Shown here: positions 1 through 10,267 of the stretch, piece after piece
How positions within the stretch are numbered: position 1 is the stretch's first letter
Layout: the number at the start of each line of letters is the position of its first letter
Assembly: GCA_041737835.1 (NCBI GenBank)
Contig: JBGSQY010000001.1
Direction: 5' to 3' (one strand)
Source: Bythopirellula sp041737835
GTDB lineage: Bacteria > Planctomycetota > Planctomycetia > Pirellulales > Lacipirellulaceae
Length of the DNA: 64,000 bases
Translations under genes and position numbers: made by a program
Notes under the pieces: model-generated
Told to the model about the DNA's origin: nothing
Database searches by the model: none
What the model saw: only the letters and a program-made list of their open reading frames with translations

Positions 1-1205
1 GGGTTCGGCCCTTGCGGCGACGACCGTGACCGTGGAGAACGCCGATCCGGTCGTGTTGCTCAACCCGCTGTTGGCGATTGATGAAAACGGCACGGCTGTT
101 TTGTCGGGAACTTATAGTGACGCCGGGACCCAAGATACCCACGAGCTCGACATCGACTGGGACGGTGACAATATCTTTGACCAGACGGTCGTCGTCACGG
201 GGGGAGCATTTACGGTTACTCGTCAGTTTTTGGACGACAATCCCACGGGGACGCCGAGTGAAACGTTCAATGTGAATGTTCGCTTGCGGGACGATGACGG
301 CGGGATGGATGTGAAATCCACCGTTCTGACGGTGAAGAATGTTCCCCCAAAGATCGATAGCCTGACAATCACGCCATCGATTAACGAGAACGATACGGTG
401 ACCCTGGCGGGAACCTATAGCGACCAGGGCACACTCGACACGCACGAGCTTGATATCGATTGGGACGGCGATGGCATCTACGACCAAACAGTTGCGGTGA
501 CCGGCGGTACATTTTCAGTGACGCGACAAGTGCTTGACGATAATCCCACTGGGACGACTAGCGATGTTGTGAACGTAAATGTTCGGTTGCGAGACGACGA
601 CGCCGGCCCGGCGACGGAATCAACGAGCTATGTTGTTAATAATGTGAATCCTGAATTCTTGAACCTGACGGTTACCTCGCCCATTACTGAAAATGGCACG
701 ACCACGCTTACGGGGACTTTTCAGGATACAGGTACCCAAGATACGCACGAACTCGACATCGACTGGGATGGCGATGGCAATTACGACGAAACGGTGACCG
801 TTTCTGGCGGCAGCTTTTCGGTTAGCAAGCAATACCTCGATGATCCCGCGGGGTCGAACGACGATATCACGATCAATGTCCGTTTGCGGGATGATGACGG
901 CGGTTCGGCACTTGCCGCAACGACGGTTACCGTGGAGAACGCCGATCCGGTTGTGTTGCTCAACCCGCTGTTGGCGATTGATGAAAATGGCACGGCCGTT
1001 TTGTCAGGAACTTATAGCGATATCGGCACGCAAGATATGCACGAGCTCGATATCGACTGGGACGGCGACAATATTTTTGACCAGACGGTTTTCGTCACAG
1101 GGGGCGCCTTCACGGTGACTCGTCAGTTTTTGGACGACAATCCCACCGGGACATCCAGTGATACGTTCAATGTCAATGTTCGCTTGCGGGACGATGACGG
1201 CGGAG
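1..1205 (+). repeat. 900-bp higher-order coding repeat
   Basis: Bases 1 to about 305 match bases 901 to about 1205 with only scattered third-position changes, an exact offset of 900 bp. The 900-bp unit equals three PKD-like domains of about 100 codons. Domains within a unit are much less alike than the two unit copies, so a three-domain block was duplicated recently. Confidence 0.85.
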
Positions 1206-3664
1206 TAGCGACGGATTCCAAGCCGCTGACGGTTAACAATAGCAATCCCAGTGTCGTTCTGGTTCCTCCTGCGGCGATCGTAGAAAACCAATTTGCCACC
1301 TTGCAGGGAACGATTACCGATGTTGGCACGCTCGATACGTTTACGCTCACAATCAATTGGGGCGATCCCGCAAGTCCCAACAATGTACAGACGTTTGATT
1401 TGGGAACCACGCCCCTGACCGAGGCTGCCGATGGCATCAATTGGGATCCGGTGACGCGGACGTTTTCACTCACTCATCAATATTTGGATGATAACCCTTC
1501 GGGCACTCCCGACGACCTATACACAATCAACGTGATAGCAACCGACGATGATTTGGGCGTCGGAACGGCTCAGACAACAGTGTTGGTGAAGAATGTTGGG
1601 TTCACTGTTGTTTTACAACCCGTAAGCCCCATTGATGAGAGTGGTTTTGCTGAGCTTCAAGGAACCATCAACGATCCCGGCACGAGGGACACGTTTGAGC
1701 TGGAGATCAATTGGGGCGATCCCGCGAGTCCCGACAATATCCAGACCTTCAATTTAGGAGATACTCCACTCACCCAGGTCGCCGATGGCATTGACTGGGA
1801 TCCCGTAACGCGAACTTTCACGGTGAGCCGGCAATACTTGGATGACAATCCGACGGCGACGGGTAGCGATACCTATGCAATCAACATCAAGCTGACCGGC
1901 GATGACTTGAGCACCGATATGGAAACGACTTCCGTTGTGGTGAGAAATATTGCTCCTCAGCTGACTTTTCAACCTGTGACGCCGATTGATGAGAATGGCA
2001 CGGCCGTGTTGGAAGGGCACGTGAGTGACCCCGGCACCCGTGATACGTTCACGATTGTCATTGACTGGCAAGACCCGCTCAGCCCCAACAACAATCAAAC
2101 GTTTAGCTTGGGGAACACAGTATTGACCGAAGCCGTGGATGGCATCAATTGGGATCCGACAACGCGGGTATTTTCGTTGTCGCACCAGTATCTCGACGAT
2201 AATCCCACGGGCTCGGATGGCGATTCCTATCCCGTGACCGTGGCGATTACGGATGACGACACCGGTTCTGGTTTGGGGATTGCTCCCATCGAAGTCAGAA
2301 ACGTCGACCCGGTTGTGTTGCTCGATCCCGTCGCACAGATCGACGAAGGGGGCGTGGCCACACTCACGGGGAGCTTTACCGACGTGGGGCTCCTCGACAC
2401 TCATGATGTCTACATCGATTGGGGCGATGGCACATCGACGGTACTCACAAACGTCGGCGCCAACGGCGCGGGCAGCTTTACGGCGACTCATACCTATGCC
2501 GACAACGATACCGATTCGGTGATCGATTCGCTCAAACCAAAAGACAATCTTTACACGATTACTGTGAAAGTTGTTGATGACGACCAAGGATTTCACGCGC
2601 CAACTACGCTTGTGAAAGTCTTGAACGTCATCCCTTCGCTCGATCCGGTAATTGCAACTGACGTTACTCCTCAAGGCTTCACGACGTTAACACTAACGTT
2701 TCAAGATCCGGGCGCTGATTCATTTCAGATATTGGTCGATTGGGGTGACAAGCTCCAGCTGCCGCCGCAAGATCGGTATGTCCTGGAGCGAGTGTATGCT
2801 GGACCAACGCCCAATACTTTTGTTTTAACTCATCAGTACGCGGGACCGCCCAATCCCTCCAATCCATCTGCGGATATTGTGATTTCGGTGGTGATCCATG
2901 ACGATGACTTCAATGTAGCTGGTGTGGTCGACAACGGCCCGAGTAATGTGGAGAGCATCGCGATTTCTAACCCCGGTATTGGTGGTGAGCCTTTCCGCAT
3001 TGACACGACACCGCAAGTGCCGCAGCTGACATTTCCGCCGCGAGTTGATCCCGAAGCTCCGCTCGACAATTCGACGACGAATCTCGCCACGCAGCAGAAT
3101 GTCGAATTGCGATCAGCTTCGGGGGAAACCCAAGCCACAGCTGATCGATATATTGAGCTACGCGTGATTGATGCCGAGGGCAATGAAGGCCCTGGCTATC
3201 GTCTGAGGCCTGAAGTATTGCAGGATCTGCCCGGATTGTTCCGAAAACTGCCCGACAATCACTACGCTGTGTATGTCGTGAACATGGAAACAAACACGCG
3301 GCGGCTGGTGATCGAGGTTTACGTGCGGAACGGCAAGCTGATCGATCCGGGCGACGACTCCGAAGGAACTCGGGATCGGCCCCCCACCAACGAGCAAATA
3401 ATCCAACCCCCCGCGGCCGAGCCAAGCGACGCCACGGATGCAGGTCCTCAAGCGGCGGTTCCTAATTTTGAAATTGACGGATCTCGCCAATTGCCTCCTT
3501 GGCGGCGGAATGCTGCCCGCTGGTCGGCCATCGCGGTGGGACTGGCCGCGAGTGCCTCGTCGCAAACCTGGGTCAATCGAGTCGATCAGGCTATGGCCCA
3601 GGCGACGGCCCAGCAATGGCGAAAACTGCAGGGTCACAACCCTCCTAAGCCGAAAAACCAGTAA
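2..3664 (+). CDS. PKD-like repeat surface protein, C-terminal part (5' end outside window)
   Basis: The frame is open from base 2, and its first residues repeat the internal segment coded around 901, so the true start lies upstream. About nine beta-sandwich repeats of 100-120 residues follow one another, each joined by a short linker of the type N(V/A)DP. The first four carry DIDWDGD plus a D/N-rich tail, resembling a calcium-binding loop. Repeats 5-7 carry INWGDP or IDWQDP, and repeat 8 carries IDWGDGT, the typical PKD strand. After about base 3000 the repeats end. A roughly 85-residue globular segment follows (IELRVIDAEGNEG onward), then a Pro-rich stretch, then a weak hydrophobic segment near the C terminus (AARWSAIAVGLAASASS). 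Large proteins of this kind are normally exported adhesins or cell-wall components. Role in adhesion is inferred; the exact family is not assigned. Confidence 0.85.
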   Translation, partial: GSALAATTVTVENADPVVLLNPLLAIDENGTAVLSGTYSDAGTQDTHELDIDWDGDNIFDQTVVVTGGAFTVTRQFLDDNPTGTPSETFNVNVRLRDDDGGMDVKSTVLTVKNVPPKIDSLTITPSINENDTVTLAGTYSDQGTLDTHELDIDWDGDGIYDQTVAVTGGTFSVTRQVLDDNPTGTTSDVVNVNVRLRDDDAGPATESTSYVVNNVNPEFLNLTVTSPITENGTTTLTGTFQDTGTQDTHELDIDWDGDGNYDETVTVSGGSFSVSKQYLDDPAGSNDDITINVRLRDDDGGSALAATTVTVENADPVVLLNPLLAIDENGTAVLSGTYSDIGTQDMHELDIDWDGDNIFDQTVFVTGGAFTVTRQFLDDNPTGTSSDTFNVNVRLRDDDGGVATDSKPLTVNNSNPSVVLVPPAAIVENQFATLQGTITDVGTLDTFTLTINWGDPASPNNVQTFDLGTTPLTEAADGINWDPVTRTFSLTHQYLDDNPSGTPDDLYTINVIATDDDLGVGTAQTTVLVKNVGFTVVLQPVSPIDESGFAELQGTINDPGTRDTFELEINWGDPASPDNIQTFNLGDTPLTQVADGIDWDPVTRTFTVSRQYLDDNPTATGSDTYAINIKLTGDDLSTDMETTSVVVRNIAPQLTFQPVTPIDENGTAVLEGHVSDPGTRDTFTIVIDWQDPLSPNNNQTFSLGNTVLTEAVDGINWDPTTRVFSLSHQYLDDNPTGSDGDSYPVTVAITDDDTGSGLGIAPIEVRNVDPVVLLDPVAQIDEGGVATLTGSFTDVGLLDTHDVYIDWGDGTSTVLTNVGANGAGSFTATHTYADNDTDSVIDSLKPKDNLYTITVKVVDDDQGFHAPTTLVKVLNVIPSLDPVIATDVTPQGFTTLTLTFQDPGADSFQILVDWGDKLQLPPQDRYVLERVYAGPTPNTFVLTHQYAGPPNPSNPSADIVISVVIHDDDFNVAGVVDNGPSNVESIAISNPGIGGEPFRIDTTPQVPQLTFPPRVDPEAPLDNSTTNLATQQNVELRSASGETQATADRYIELRVIDAEGNEGPGYRLRPEVLQDLPGLFRKLPDNHYAVYVVNMETNTRRLVIEVYVRNGKLIDPGDDSEGTRDRPPTNEQIIQPPAAEPSDATDAGPQAAVPNFEIDGSRQLPPWRRNAARWSAIAVGLAASASSQTWVNRVDQAMAQATAQQWRKLQGHNPPKPKNQ

Positions 3665-3812
3665 TTTTCTGCAGGCGGTTTCTGGGCCAAATACAATCAA
3701 GGATGGTGTGGCGGTCCACATCGATTCTGGATTGTTTGATGTTTGCAGATATTCCCAGCGGCAGTGTGTCGCTTGCTGAGATCCTCTGCCATTTGTAGTT
3801 CTTTGAGTCGCG

Positions 3813-6800
3813 ATGCGAACTTGCCCTGCCTGCCATACCGAAGCCGATATCAAAGCACTTGCTGCCGGACGTTGCAGCAAGTGTGGTGCGGCCTTGCATC
3901 GCGTGCCGCAGCGGAACTTGCAAGATCTTTCACAACGAGACGTAACACCGCAAGAAGCGGTCGATCTTGAAACGATTGGTAAGATCAAATCGATCGATAT
4001 TGACGTTCTGGGCGAAAGTCTGACCGGGCAGACCAATATCAATCCTGACACGATTCAAACCATCGCAGGGCCTTCGTTGATCGGTGGTATGTCAGGTGAG
4101 TTCGTCGTTCAAGATGAGCCGCCCCGACAAAAGCCGAAGACCACGCCGCTGCGCGCCGAGCAGACCGTTGAGTTTGTGACCTCGGTGGAAGAGGCAATTC
4201 TTGCCGAGAGTATGGTCACGGCCCATTGGAAGGGCAACGTCGTTGGTGACGAAGCGAGTCCTGGCAAGACGATCAAGCAAGGCCGCACGGTCAGCGATGC
4301 AATCGTTACGCGGTCCTCACTGATTGTGAAGTCTCGCCAGTTTCGCGAGCCCAATCAGATCAAGCCGCCGGTGATCTCGCCAAACGATGCGCCCGACTAC
4401 GAACTGCTCGAAGTGATTGGCGAAGGGGGCATGGGCGTTGTCTATTCTGCCCGCCAGTCGGCGATCGCGCGGACCGTCGCCGTCAAGATGCTCAAGAAGG
4501 CCGATGCGCAGAGCCCCGAGCAGCGCGAAAAGTTTATTTCCGAAGCGGTCGTCACGGGCGAGCTCGATCATCCTAACATTGTGCCGATTTATGATCTCGG
4601 CACCAACGACACGGGCGCGTTGTTCTACTCGATGAAGAAGGTGAAGGGGACACCTTGGGACGACGTGCTGGCCAAGAAATCGCTTGATGAGAACTTAGGC
4701 ATCCTGATGCGCGTGGCAGACGCTGTGGCGTTCGCCCATGCCAACGGGGTGATTCATCGCGATCTCAAACCCGAGAACATCATGCTCGGCGACTACGGCG
4801 AAGTCCTCGTGATGGACTGGGGACTCGCACGAATTAGCGAGTCATTTCCCAACGCCTCTTCGGTGAGCCAGTCCGACGTCATGGGTGGCACACCGGCCTA
4901 TATGGCTCCGGAAATGGCGACGGGACCCATCGAGCTGATCAGTTCACGCAGCGACATCTATTTGCTGGGAGCGATTCTTTACGAAGTCATTACGGGTAAG
5001 CCACCGCATTCTGGTAAGACCGTGATGGCCTGTTTGTTGGCGGCGGCGAAGAACCAGATTCCGCCGGTCGAGCATTCCAACGAACTGTACGACGTTGCTC
5101 TACGAGCAATGGCGACGAAACCGGAGCTGCGCTATCAAACCGTCCATGAATTTCAAGATGCCCTGCGCGAATATCAGTCGCATTCCGAAAGCATTCTGCT
5201 GACCGAGAGCGCCGAGAAGAATCTTTCGACCGCGGAATCGTCGGGCGACTACGAGTTGTTCTCGCGGGCGCTTTACGGCTTCGAAGAAGCGCTCGCGATG
5301 TGGGACAGCAACCAGCGTGCGCGGCGATTCTTGACATCGGCACGATTGGCTTATGCCGGTGCCGCCCTGAAACGGGACGACTACGATCTGGGTGTCTCGC
5401 TGCTTGATGCCAAAAACGAACAGCATCACGTGTTGCTCGATCAATTGCAGCGCGGGCAGCACGAACGGAATTCTCGTGTTCGCCGCTTGGCGATGCTCAA
5501 GAAAGTGGTCGCGGGACTTTTAGTGGCGGTGGTGGGGATCGTGTCCGTGTCGTTGATCATGGTGCGAGCCCAGCGCGATGAGGCTGTGGCGCAGCGGAAT
5601 CGAGCGGAAGAGGCTGAGGACGTGGCGCAAGAAAACTATAAACAAGCGGAAGCGGCCCGCGAGGTCGCCGATACTCAACGCCGTCGTGCCGAAGAAGAAG
5701 AGCAAAAAGCTCTTAAAGCCGAAGAAGCCGCGGTGGCGGCGAAAGAAGCCGAGGAATACGAAGCCTACGTTGCACGGATTGGGTTAGCCAATGCCAAGGT
5801 GGTTGAGAATGCGTTCGATCGCGCAGGGGAATTGCTCGAGGAGTGCGATCCCGAGCACAAGAATTGGGAGTGGGGAAGACTCTCGTACTTGTGCAATCTG
5901 AGCGACCGAACCTGGCCCGTGGATGCTGCCGTTGAAACAGTTGCATTTGCACCGAATGGCGAAGTGTTCGCCAGCGGCGATCTCAACAACCACGCGCGGA
6001 TTTTGAATCGTGAGACGGGTGAAGTCCTACATGACATCGACATCGGTGCCTACGTTCATGCGGTTGCGTTCGACCGCGAGGGCCAACGTCTGGCGGTGGG
6101 AGCCGGCGATGGTGTGATTCGCATTTACGACGTAAACAATGGCCAAGAACTCGCAACACTCCAGGGGCACGGCGATGCCGTTCTGAGCGTGCAGTTTTCG
6201 GCCGACGGAACGGAACTGCTTTCTGCCGGTTACGACAATACCGCACGGATTTGGGATTTAACGACGAATCAAGAGTTGCAAGAACTTAAACGCCACAACT
6301 GGTGGGTCTGGTCGGCGGACTATTCCCCTGATGGCGAGCGGATCGTCACGGCCAGTCAGGATGGAAAAGCGATTGTTTGGCAGCGCGGTGATGATGGTAA
6401 GTACGAATATCTGACCGAGTTTGCTCAGCATCGTGGGCCCGTGTATGAAGCACGCTTCTCGGCTGATGGTTCGCAGATTGCCACGGCGGGTTACGACCGT
6501 CGGGTGTTGCTGTGGAATCCCGACGAAGTTCATCCCGTGGATATTGGCCGACGTTTGGATGGTGCGGCCGATTTGCCCGCACCGTTTGTTGAGTTGGGTG
6601 TGCATACGGGCCCCGTGCGTTGCTTGTCGTTCGATCCCGATGGCAAGAAGCTTGCCTCGGGTGGCCAAGATAACGTGATCCGAGTTTGGGACTTAGCAAC
6701 CAATACACAAGCAGGCGAACTCCGTGGCCATGCCAGCCATGTGCGCGATTGTTCTTATTCAAATGACGGTGCTTGGTTGCTTTCGGCAGGTCGCGATCAA

Positions 6801-8648
6801 AAGATCAAACTTTGGCAACCCGACAAATCTGCCGAGATGGTCGTGTTCAGCGATGAAGCCAATCCCGACGCGGTCTTGGCCGCTCATTATTCACGCGATG
6901 GTAAGCAGATTGTCACGGCCAGCCGCGATCGCACGGCGAGCTTGTGGAATGCGGCGGATCATGATCTGGTGCGCCGGTTTTCCGAAGGACATGAGTTCCT
7001 CGCTTCAACCGCCACGTTCTTTGACGATGGCTCGCGACTTGCCACCGGTGCTGGCGACGGCACGGTAAGGATTTGGGACGTTGCCACCGGCACGCAGCTG
7101 TTCGATATCAAAGGGACGGGCTACACCGCGGCGCTTGCCGTGTCGCCGGATGGGCAGTTGCTCGCTTCGGGTAGCACGGGCAACGACGTGCAACTATGGA
7201 ACGCTAACAATGGCGAACGCGTATCTACCTTGCCAGGGCACGAAGCACCCATCACAGCAGCGCGCTTTTCGCCGGATGGTCTGTGGCTGGCAACGGGTGA
7301 TGATCAAGGTCGAATCGGCTTGTGGCAACGCGATCCGCAACGCGGAGAATGGGCCGCCGTGCATTGGTTCGAGGGACATAGTCGGATCATCACGAGTCTG
7401 GGGTTTGCCGATGACAACCGCGTGCTGGTCTCGGCGAGTGGCGACAACACGTGTGGCCAATGGGATGTAGCGACCGGCCAAGAACTTCGCGACCGAATTC
7501 TCAAACATCCCGATTGGGTCGCCGAGATGGACGTCTCGGACGACGGCACACAAGTGATTACCAGTTGCGATGACGGCAAGATTCGTGTGTGGTCGCTCGC
7601 CGACGCGAAGCTGCTGGCCACGATTGAACCTTCAGACAAAGAGGTCGTTTATACCTCGGTCGATCTTTCACCCGATGGACGCTTGGCATTGGCTACTTGC
7701 TCGGCGACGGGCGAAGTTTATTTGTGGGATGTGGCTGCGAATCGCAATGCCGAACCGGAAGGGGCCTGGCTCGACTTTGCGGGGCAGGGGGGATTGGTTT
7801 GGGCTGCCCGCTTTACGCCGCAAGGGGATCAAGTTCTGACCATCGGTGGCAACGACGCACGGCTGTGGGATACCAACACGCGCGAGCAAGTGGTCCGCTT
7901 CAGTCCGCATGGTGCGGTGGCCGACGTCGATCTTTCGCCCGACGGTCGTTTGCTTGTGACGGGCAGTTGGGATCAATCGGCCAAGCTGTGGGATGCCGCT
8001 ACGGGGGCCGCGGTGCGTAAGCTTGATGGCGTTCACAAAGGCTACATCAACAGCGTGCAGTTTTCGCCCGATGGCAAGCAGGTACTCACCGCCAGCGACG
8101 ATGGCACGGCACGGTTGTGGGACGCGGCATCGGGGAAACCGACCGAGCAAACCTTTGGCGGTCACCAAAGCCGTGTGCGTCAGGCCCGCTTCAATGCCGA
8201 TGGTTCCAAGATTGTCACAAGTTCCAACGACAAAACGGCTCGTGTTTGGAATGCGGAATCAGGTGCGGAAGAGCTCGTGCTCAAAGGACACGATTGGGCC
8301 GTGCTTTCGGGCGAGTTTTCACGCGATGGCCAGCGAATCATCACCGGTGGCGAAGACAACATCGCCATCATTTGGGACGCCACGACCGGCGAAATTCTGT
8401 TGAAGCTCGCCGGTCATACCGACAGCGTCACCGCGGTGGCCCTTTCGCCCGATGGCACGCGGGCGCTTACCGGCAGCCAGGACAACACGGTCAAACTTTG
8501 GGATGCCCACACGGGGAAAGAAATCCTCACTCTCACCGGCCATAATGAGGAAGTCACGAGCGTGAGCTTCTCGCCCGATGGCCAGGACGTGCTTTCCAGC
8601 AGCCGCGACGGGCAGACGATTCTTTGGCCGTCGCGCGATTGGAAATAG
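3813..8648 (+). CDS. Transmembrane Ser/Thr protein kinase with 21 WD40 repeats
   Basis: A 1611-residue protein. A zinc ribbon with Cys4, Cys7, Cys21 and Cys24 opens it, followed by a low-complexity linker to about residue 195. The Hanks-type kinase domain (about 196-470) has the glycine loop GEGGMG, VAVK lysine, HRDLKPEN catalytic loop, DWG in place of DFG, and MAPE. A single hydrophobic helix lies near 564-585, then an Ala/Glu/Arg-rich coiled coil to about 660. The rest (about 704-1610) is WD40 repeats; I count 21, most ending in a WD or WN pair. The kinase is predicted cytoplasmic and the propellers on the far side of the membrane, where they could bind partners. The key catalytic residues are present, so activity is expected. 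ATG at 3813 precedes the zinc ribbon. Kinase-WD40 fusions are common in planctomycetes; the substrate is unknown. Confidence 0.93.
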   Translation: MRTCPACHTEADIKALAAGRCSKCGAALHRVPQRNLQDLSQRDVTPQEAVDLETIGKIKSIDIDVLGESLTGQTNINPDTIQTIAGPSLIGGMSGEFVVQDEPPRQKPKTTPLRAEQTVEFVTSVEEAILAESMVTAHWKGNVVGDEASPGKTIKQGRTVSDAIVTRSSLIVKSRQFREPNQIKPPVISPNDAPDYELLEVIGEGGMGVVYSARQSAIARTVAVKMLKKADAQSPEQREKFISEAVVTGELDHPNIVPIYDLGTNDTGALFYSMKKVKGTPWDDVLAKKSLDENLGILMRVADAVAFAHANGVIHRDLKPENIMLGDYGEVLVMDWGLARISESFPNASSVSQSDVMGGTPAYMAPEMATGPIELISSRSDIYLLGAILYEVITGKPPHSGKTVMACLLAAAKNQIPPVEHSNELYDVALRAMATKPELRYQTVHEFQDALREYQSHSESILLTESAEKNLSTAESSGDYELFSRALYGFEEALAMWDSNQRARRFLTSARLAYAGAALKRDDYDLGVSLLDAKNEQHHVLLDQLQRGQHERNSRVRRLAMLKKVVAGLLVAVVGIVSVSLIMVRAQRDEAVAQRNRAEEAEDVAQENYKQAEAAREVADTQRRRAEEEEQKALKAEEAAVAAKEAEEYEAYVARIGLANAKVVENAFDRAGELLEECDPEHKNWEWGRLSYLCNLSDRTWPVDAAVETVAFAPNGEVFASGDLNNHARILNRETGEVLHDIDIGAYVHAVAFDREGQRLAVGAGDGVIRIYDVNNGQELATLQGHGDAVLSVQFSADGTELLSAGYDNTARIWDLTTNQELQELKRHNWWVWSADYSPDGERIVTASQDGKAIVWQRGDDGKYEYLTEFAQHRGPVYEARFSADGSQIATAGYDRRVLLWNPDEVHPVDIGRRLDGAADLPAPFVELGVHTGPVRCLSFDPDGKKLASGGQDNVIRVWDLATNTQAGELRGHASHVRDCSYSNDGAWLLSAGRDQKIKLWQPDKSAEMVVFSDEANPDAVLAAHYSRDGKQIVTASRDRTASLWNAADHDLVRRFSEGHEFLASTATFFDDGSRLATGAGDGTVRIWDVATGTQLFDIKGTGYTAALAVSPDGQLLASGSTGNDVQLWNANNGERVSTLPGHEAPITAARFSPDGLWLATGDDQGRIGLWQRDPQRGEWAAVHWFEGHSRIITSLGFADDNRVLVSASGDNTCGQWDVATGQELRDRILKHPDWVAEMDVSDDGTQVITSCDDGKIRVWSLADAKLLATIEPSDKEVVYTSVDLSPDGRLALATCSATGEVYLWDVAANRNAEPEGAWLDFAGQGGLVWAARFTPQGDQVLTIGGNDARLWDTNTREQVVRFSPHGAVADVDLSPDGRLLVTGSWDQSAKLWDAATGAAVRKLDGVHKGYINSVQFSPDGKQVLTASDDGTARLWDAASGKPTEQTFGGHQSRVRQARFNADGSKIVTSSNDKTARVWNAESGAEELVLKGHDWAVLSGEFSRDGQRIITGGEDNIAIIWDATTGEILLKLAGHTDSVTAVALSPDGTRALTGSQDNTVKLWDAHTGKEILTLTGHNEEVTSVSFSPDGQDVLSSSRDGQTILWPSRDWK

Positions 8649-9013
8649 TTCGCACGTTGACTTCAGCTTTGCCAGGTTGGCCAGCTTTGCTTGGTTTGCA
8701 TCTCCCTGAGTACGCAAAGCTCGATTTTTCGCGCGTCCACCGGGGTCCCAACTTTGGTGACGAAACTCCTGGGTTTTGTCACATGGTCATGTCGGAAGTG
8801 CTAGCCATTCAAGCCCTTGCGAAATTCACATGTTCCAAAATGGTCGAGTTTTGGTCGAAACGTACGAAGAAGCACGTTACAAAAGTACGTTCCATTGTTT
8901 CAGTTTTCAAAGAGCATGCCTACTAAGGGCAACACCATTATCGCGATTGCAAGGCGCTTCGCCACAACGATTCTTGGCCGGGGTGAAGATATTACACCAC
9001 GTTGGAATGGAAA

Positions 9014-9133
9014 ACACGGAGGAAAGGCAACCACGAATCAAACGAATTGCACGAATAAGACCGGCGAGCCGTAAACGTCAGTGACCGGAGAAAAAAGTAG
9101 AACCGCTGATGGACGCTGATCAACGCTAATCAG
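9014..9133 (+). repeat. Dispersed intergenic repeat, copy A
   Basis: The blocks ACGAATCAAACGAATTGC and CGCTGATGGACGCTGATC recur in the same order and spacing at 10071-10200 with substitutions. This is a noncoding short dispersed repeat of the kind that is abundant between planctomycete genes. Confidence 0.6.
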
Positions 9134-9147
9134 AAATAGTCTTAATG

Positions 9148-9433
9148 CCGAAGGTATGGCAGCTAATAGCCAGGGGTTGAAGCGAGATGAGTTCTACGAA
9201 TCTTGCTGATACCCCTGGACATCTAAAAAAATCCGCCATCGGCCGAGTAGAATGCAAAATGTACCGAACGCACGTTGTCGAGGCCGAGATCAATCGCGGT
9301 CTGTTTCGTTCTCGACCATCCGCCGTCGGCATTCAACACCAACACCTCGAACGATGGAGGATTTGCCACCACATTCCAGGGGTGTCGTCGCTAAGGCTCC
9401 TCAACCCCTGGCTATTGGCTGCCATCCCTTCGG
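9148..9433. repeat. Element with 33-bp inverted ends, MITE-like
   Basis: The left arm 9148-9180 and the right arm 9401-9433 are inverted copies with 31 of 33 positions identical. Weaker symmetry continues inward to the ACCCCTGGA blocks. The interior has no convincing gene. This fits a non-autonomous mobile element or a folded RNA. Confidence 0.65.
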
Positions 9434-9556
9434 GATTAGGACGAAGAAGATGGGTGCTTCAGGTCGAACTCCTCTTGTGCTGCGCACACCGACACGAATC
9501 CGGTCGCGTTTTCACGTCGTCGGTCCGATTTGCGGATGTCGTGTCGGTGCTACCCG

Positions 9557-9841
9557 CTAAACACCCATTGCAGTCGCAAATCCCCTAAAAAGTAGGCACG
9601 AGATGACCGTTGTCGCCAAACACATAAGGACCAAATATTGAGTGGTCATTCTTTTGACCATGCTATGTAGTAATGGCAATGCCAATAGGCCATTAATTAA
9701 CAAAGACGCTAGGGCGGCATCACTAACCCAACTTATTTTGCCAAGACCCTCAACACCCTGATCCTGCACAACTACTATTGATGCCGACACGAAAGGTACT
9801 AGCATCGAAAAAGTAACAATGCAAATGTAATTCAATCGCAT
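9557..9841 (-). CDS. Small three-helix membrane protein, unknown
   Basis: Ninety-four residues with three hydrophobic segments, near residues 5-25, 43-58 and 69-86, and little else. GAGGAG lies 11 bases before the ATG, a usable ribosome site. The codons are richer in A and T than in the neighbouring housekeeping genes, which suggests acquired DNA. No family is recognised. It stands alone between repeat elements, so it could be a chance frame, but the helix pattern and ribosome site favour a real gene. Confidence 0.45.
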   Translation of the reverse strand: MRLNYICIVTFSMLVPFVSASIVVVQDQGVEGLGKISWVSDAALASLLINGLLALPLLHSMVKRMTTQYLVLMCLATTVISCLLFRGFATAMGV

Positions 9842-9992
9842 GGCACTATTTGCTCCTCGAGTTCGTTGCTTATAAAAAAAGAGAGGTCCCTATCTAGCCT
9901 TTATGGACCCGACCCTTTTCTTCGATTTCTTGCTCCGAACGAAAGTGAACATAACAGATTGCGCGGCCAATTGCGAAAAATCGAGAGAAGAT

Positions 9993-10200
9993 TTTCACGC
10001 AGAGACGCGGAGGGCGCGGGGAATTTTTGGTCGGAGCAGAAGGTTTTTGAGCCACAGAGGTCACGGAGGGCACGGAGGGGAGGTAACCATGAATCGAACG
10101 AATAGCACGAATAAGGAAGTGGGGCCAGAGGTGTCGGGTAAGGGGACAGAAGAAACTTGACAGGTAAGAACTGCTGATGCGCGCTGATTAACGTTGATAT
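9993..10200 (+). repeat. Dispersed intergenic repeat, copy B
   Basis: Begins with CACGCAGAGACGCGGAGGGC, then GCCACAGAGGTCACGGAGGG, then the blocks shared with copy A at 9014-9133. It ends about 70 bases before the next gene's start. The stretch 9842-9992 between the small membrane gene and this repeat shows nothing further. Confidence 0.55.
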
Positions 10201-10267
10201 AATGCTCGAAGACTGGCCGTGGCAGATACGACTCCCGACTCCCGTCTCCCTCTCTGTGCATAAGAAT

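Larger units (their letters stand above)
8649..9556 (+). other. Gene-poor intergenic stretch with dispersed repeats
   Basis: About 900 bases without a convincing gene. The short open frames here have no recognisable domain or signal and overlap repeats. The stretch holds one copy of a dispersed repeat (9014-9133) and an element with inverted ends (9148-9433), listed separately. I see nothing else in 8649-9013. Confidence 0.6.

Noticed and set aside
1754..2674. Minus-strand frame of 306 codons
   Set aside because: It is antisense to the PKD-like repeat gene, and its length comes from the biased third positions. No domain or ribosome site.
3813..8648. Kinase as pseudokinase because of DWG in place of DFG
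   Set aside because: The Asp that binds metal is kept, and Lys of VAVK and the HRD block are present. DWG is a frequent variant in planctomycete kinases as I know them.
9187..9588. Plus-strand frame of 133 codons
   Set aside because: It runs through the inverted-repeat element; such frames are typical false genes in dispersed repeats.
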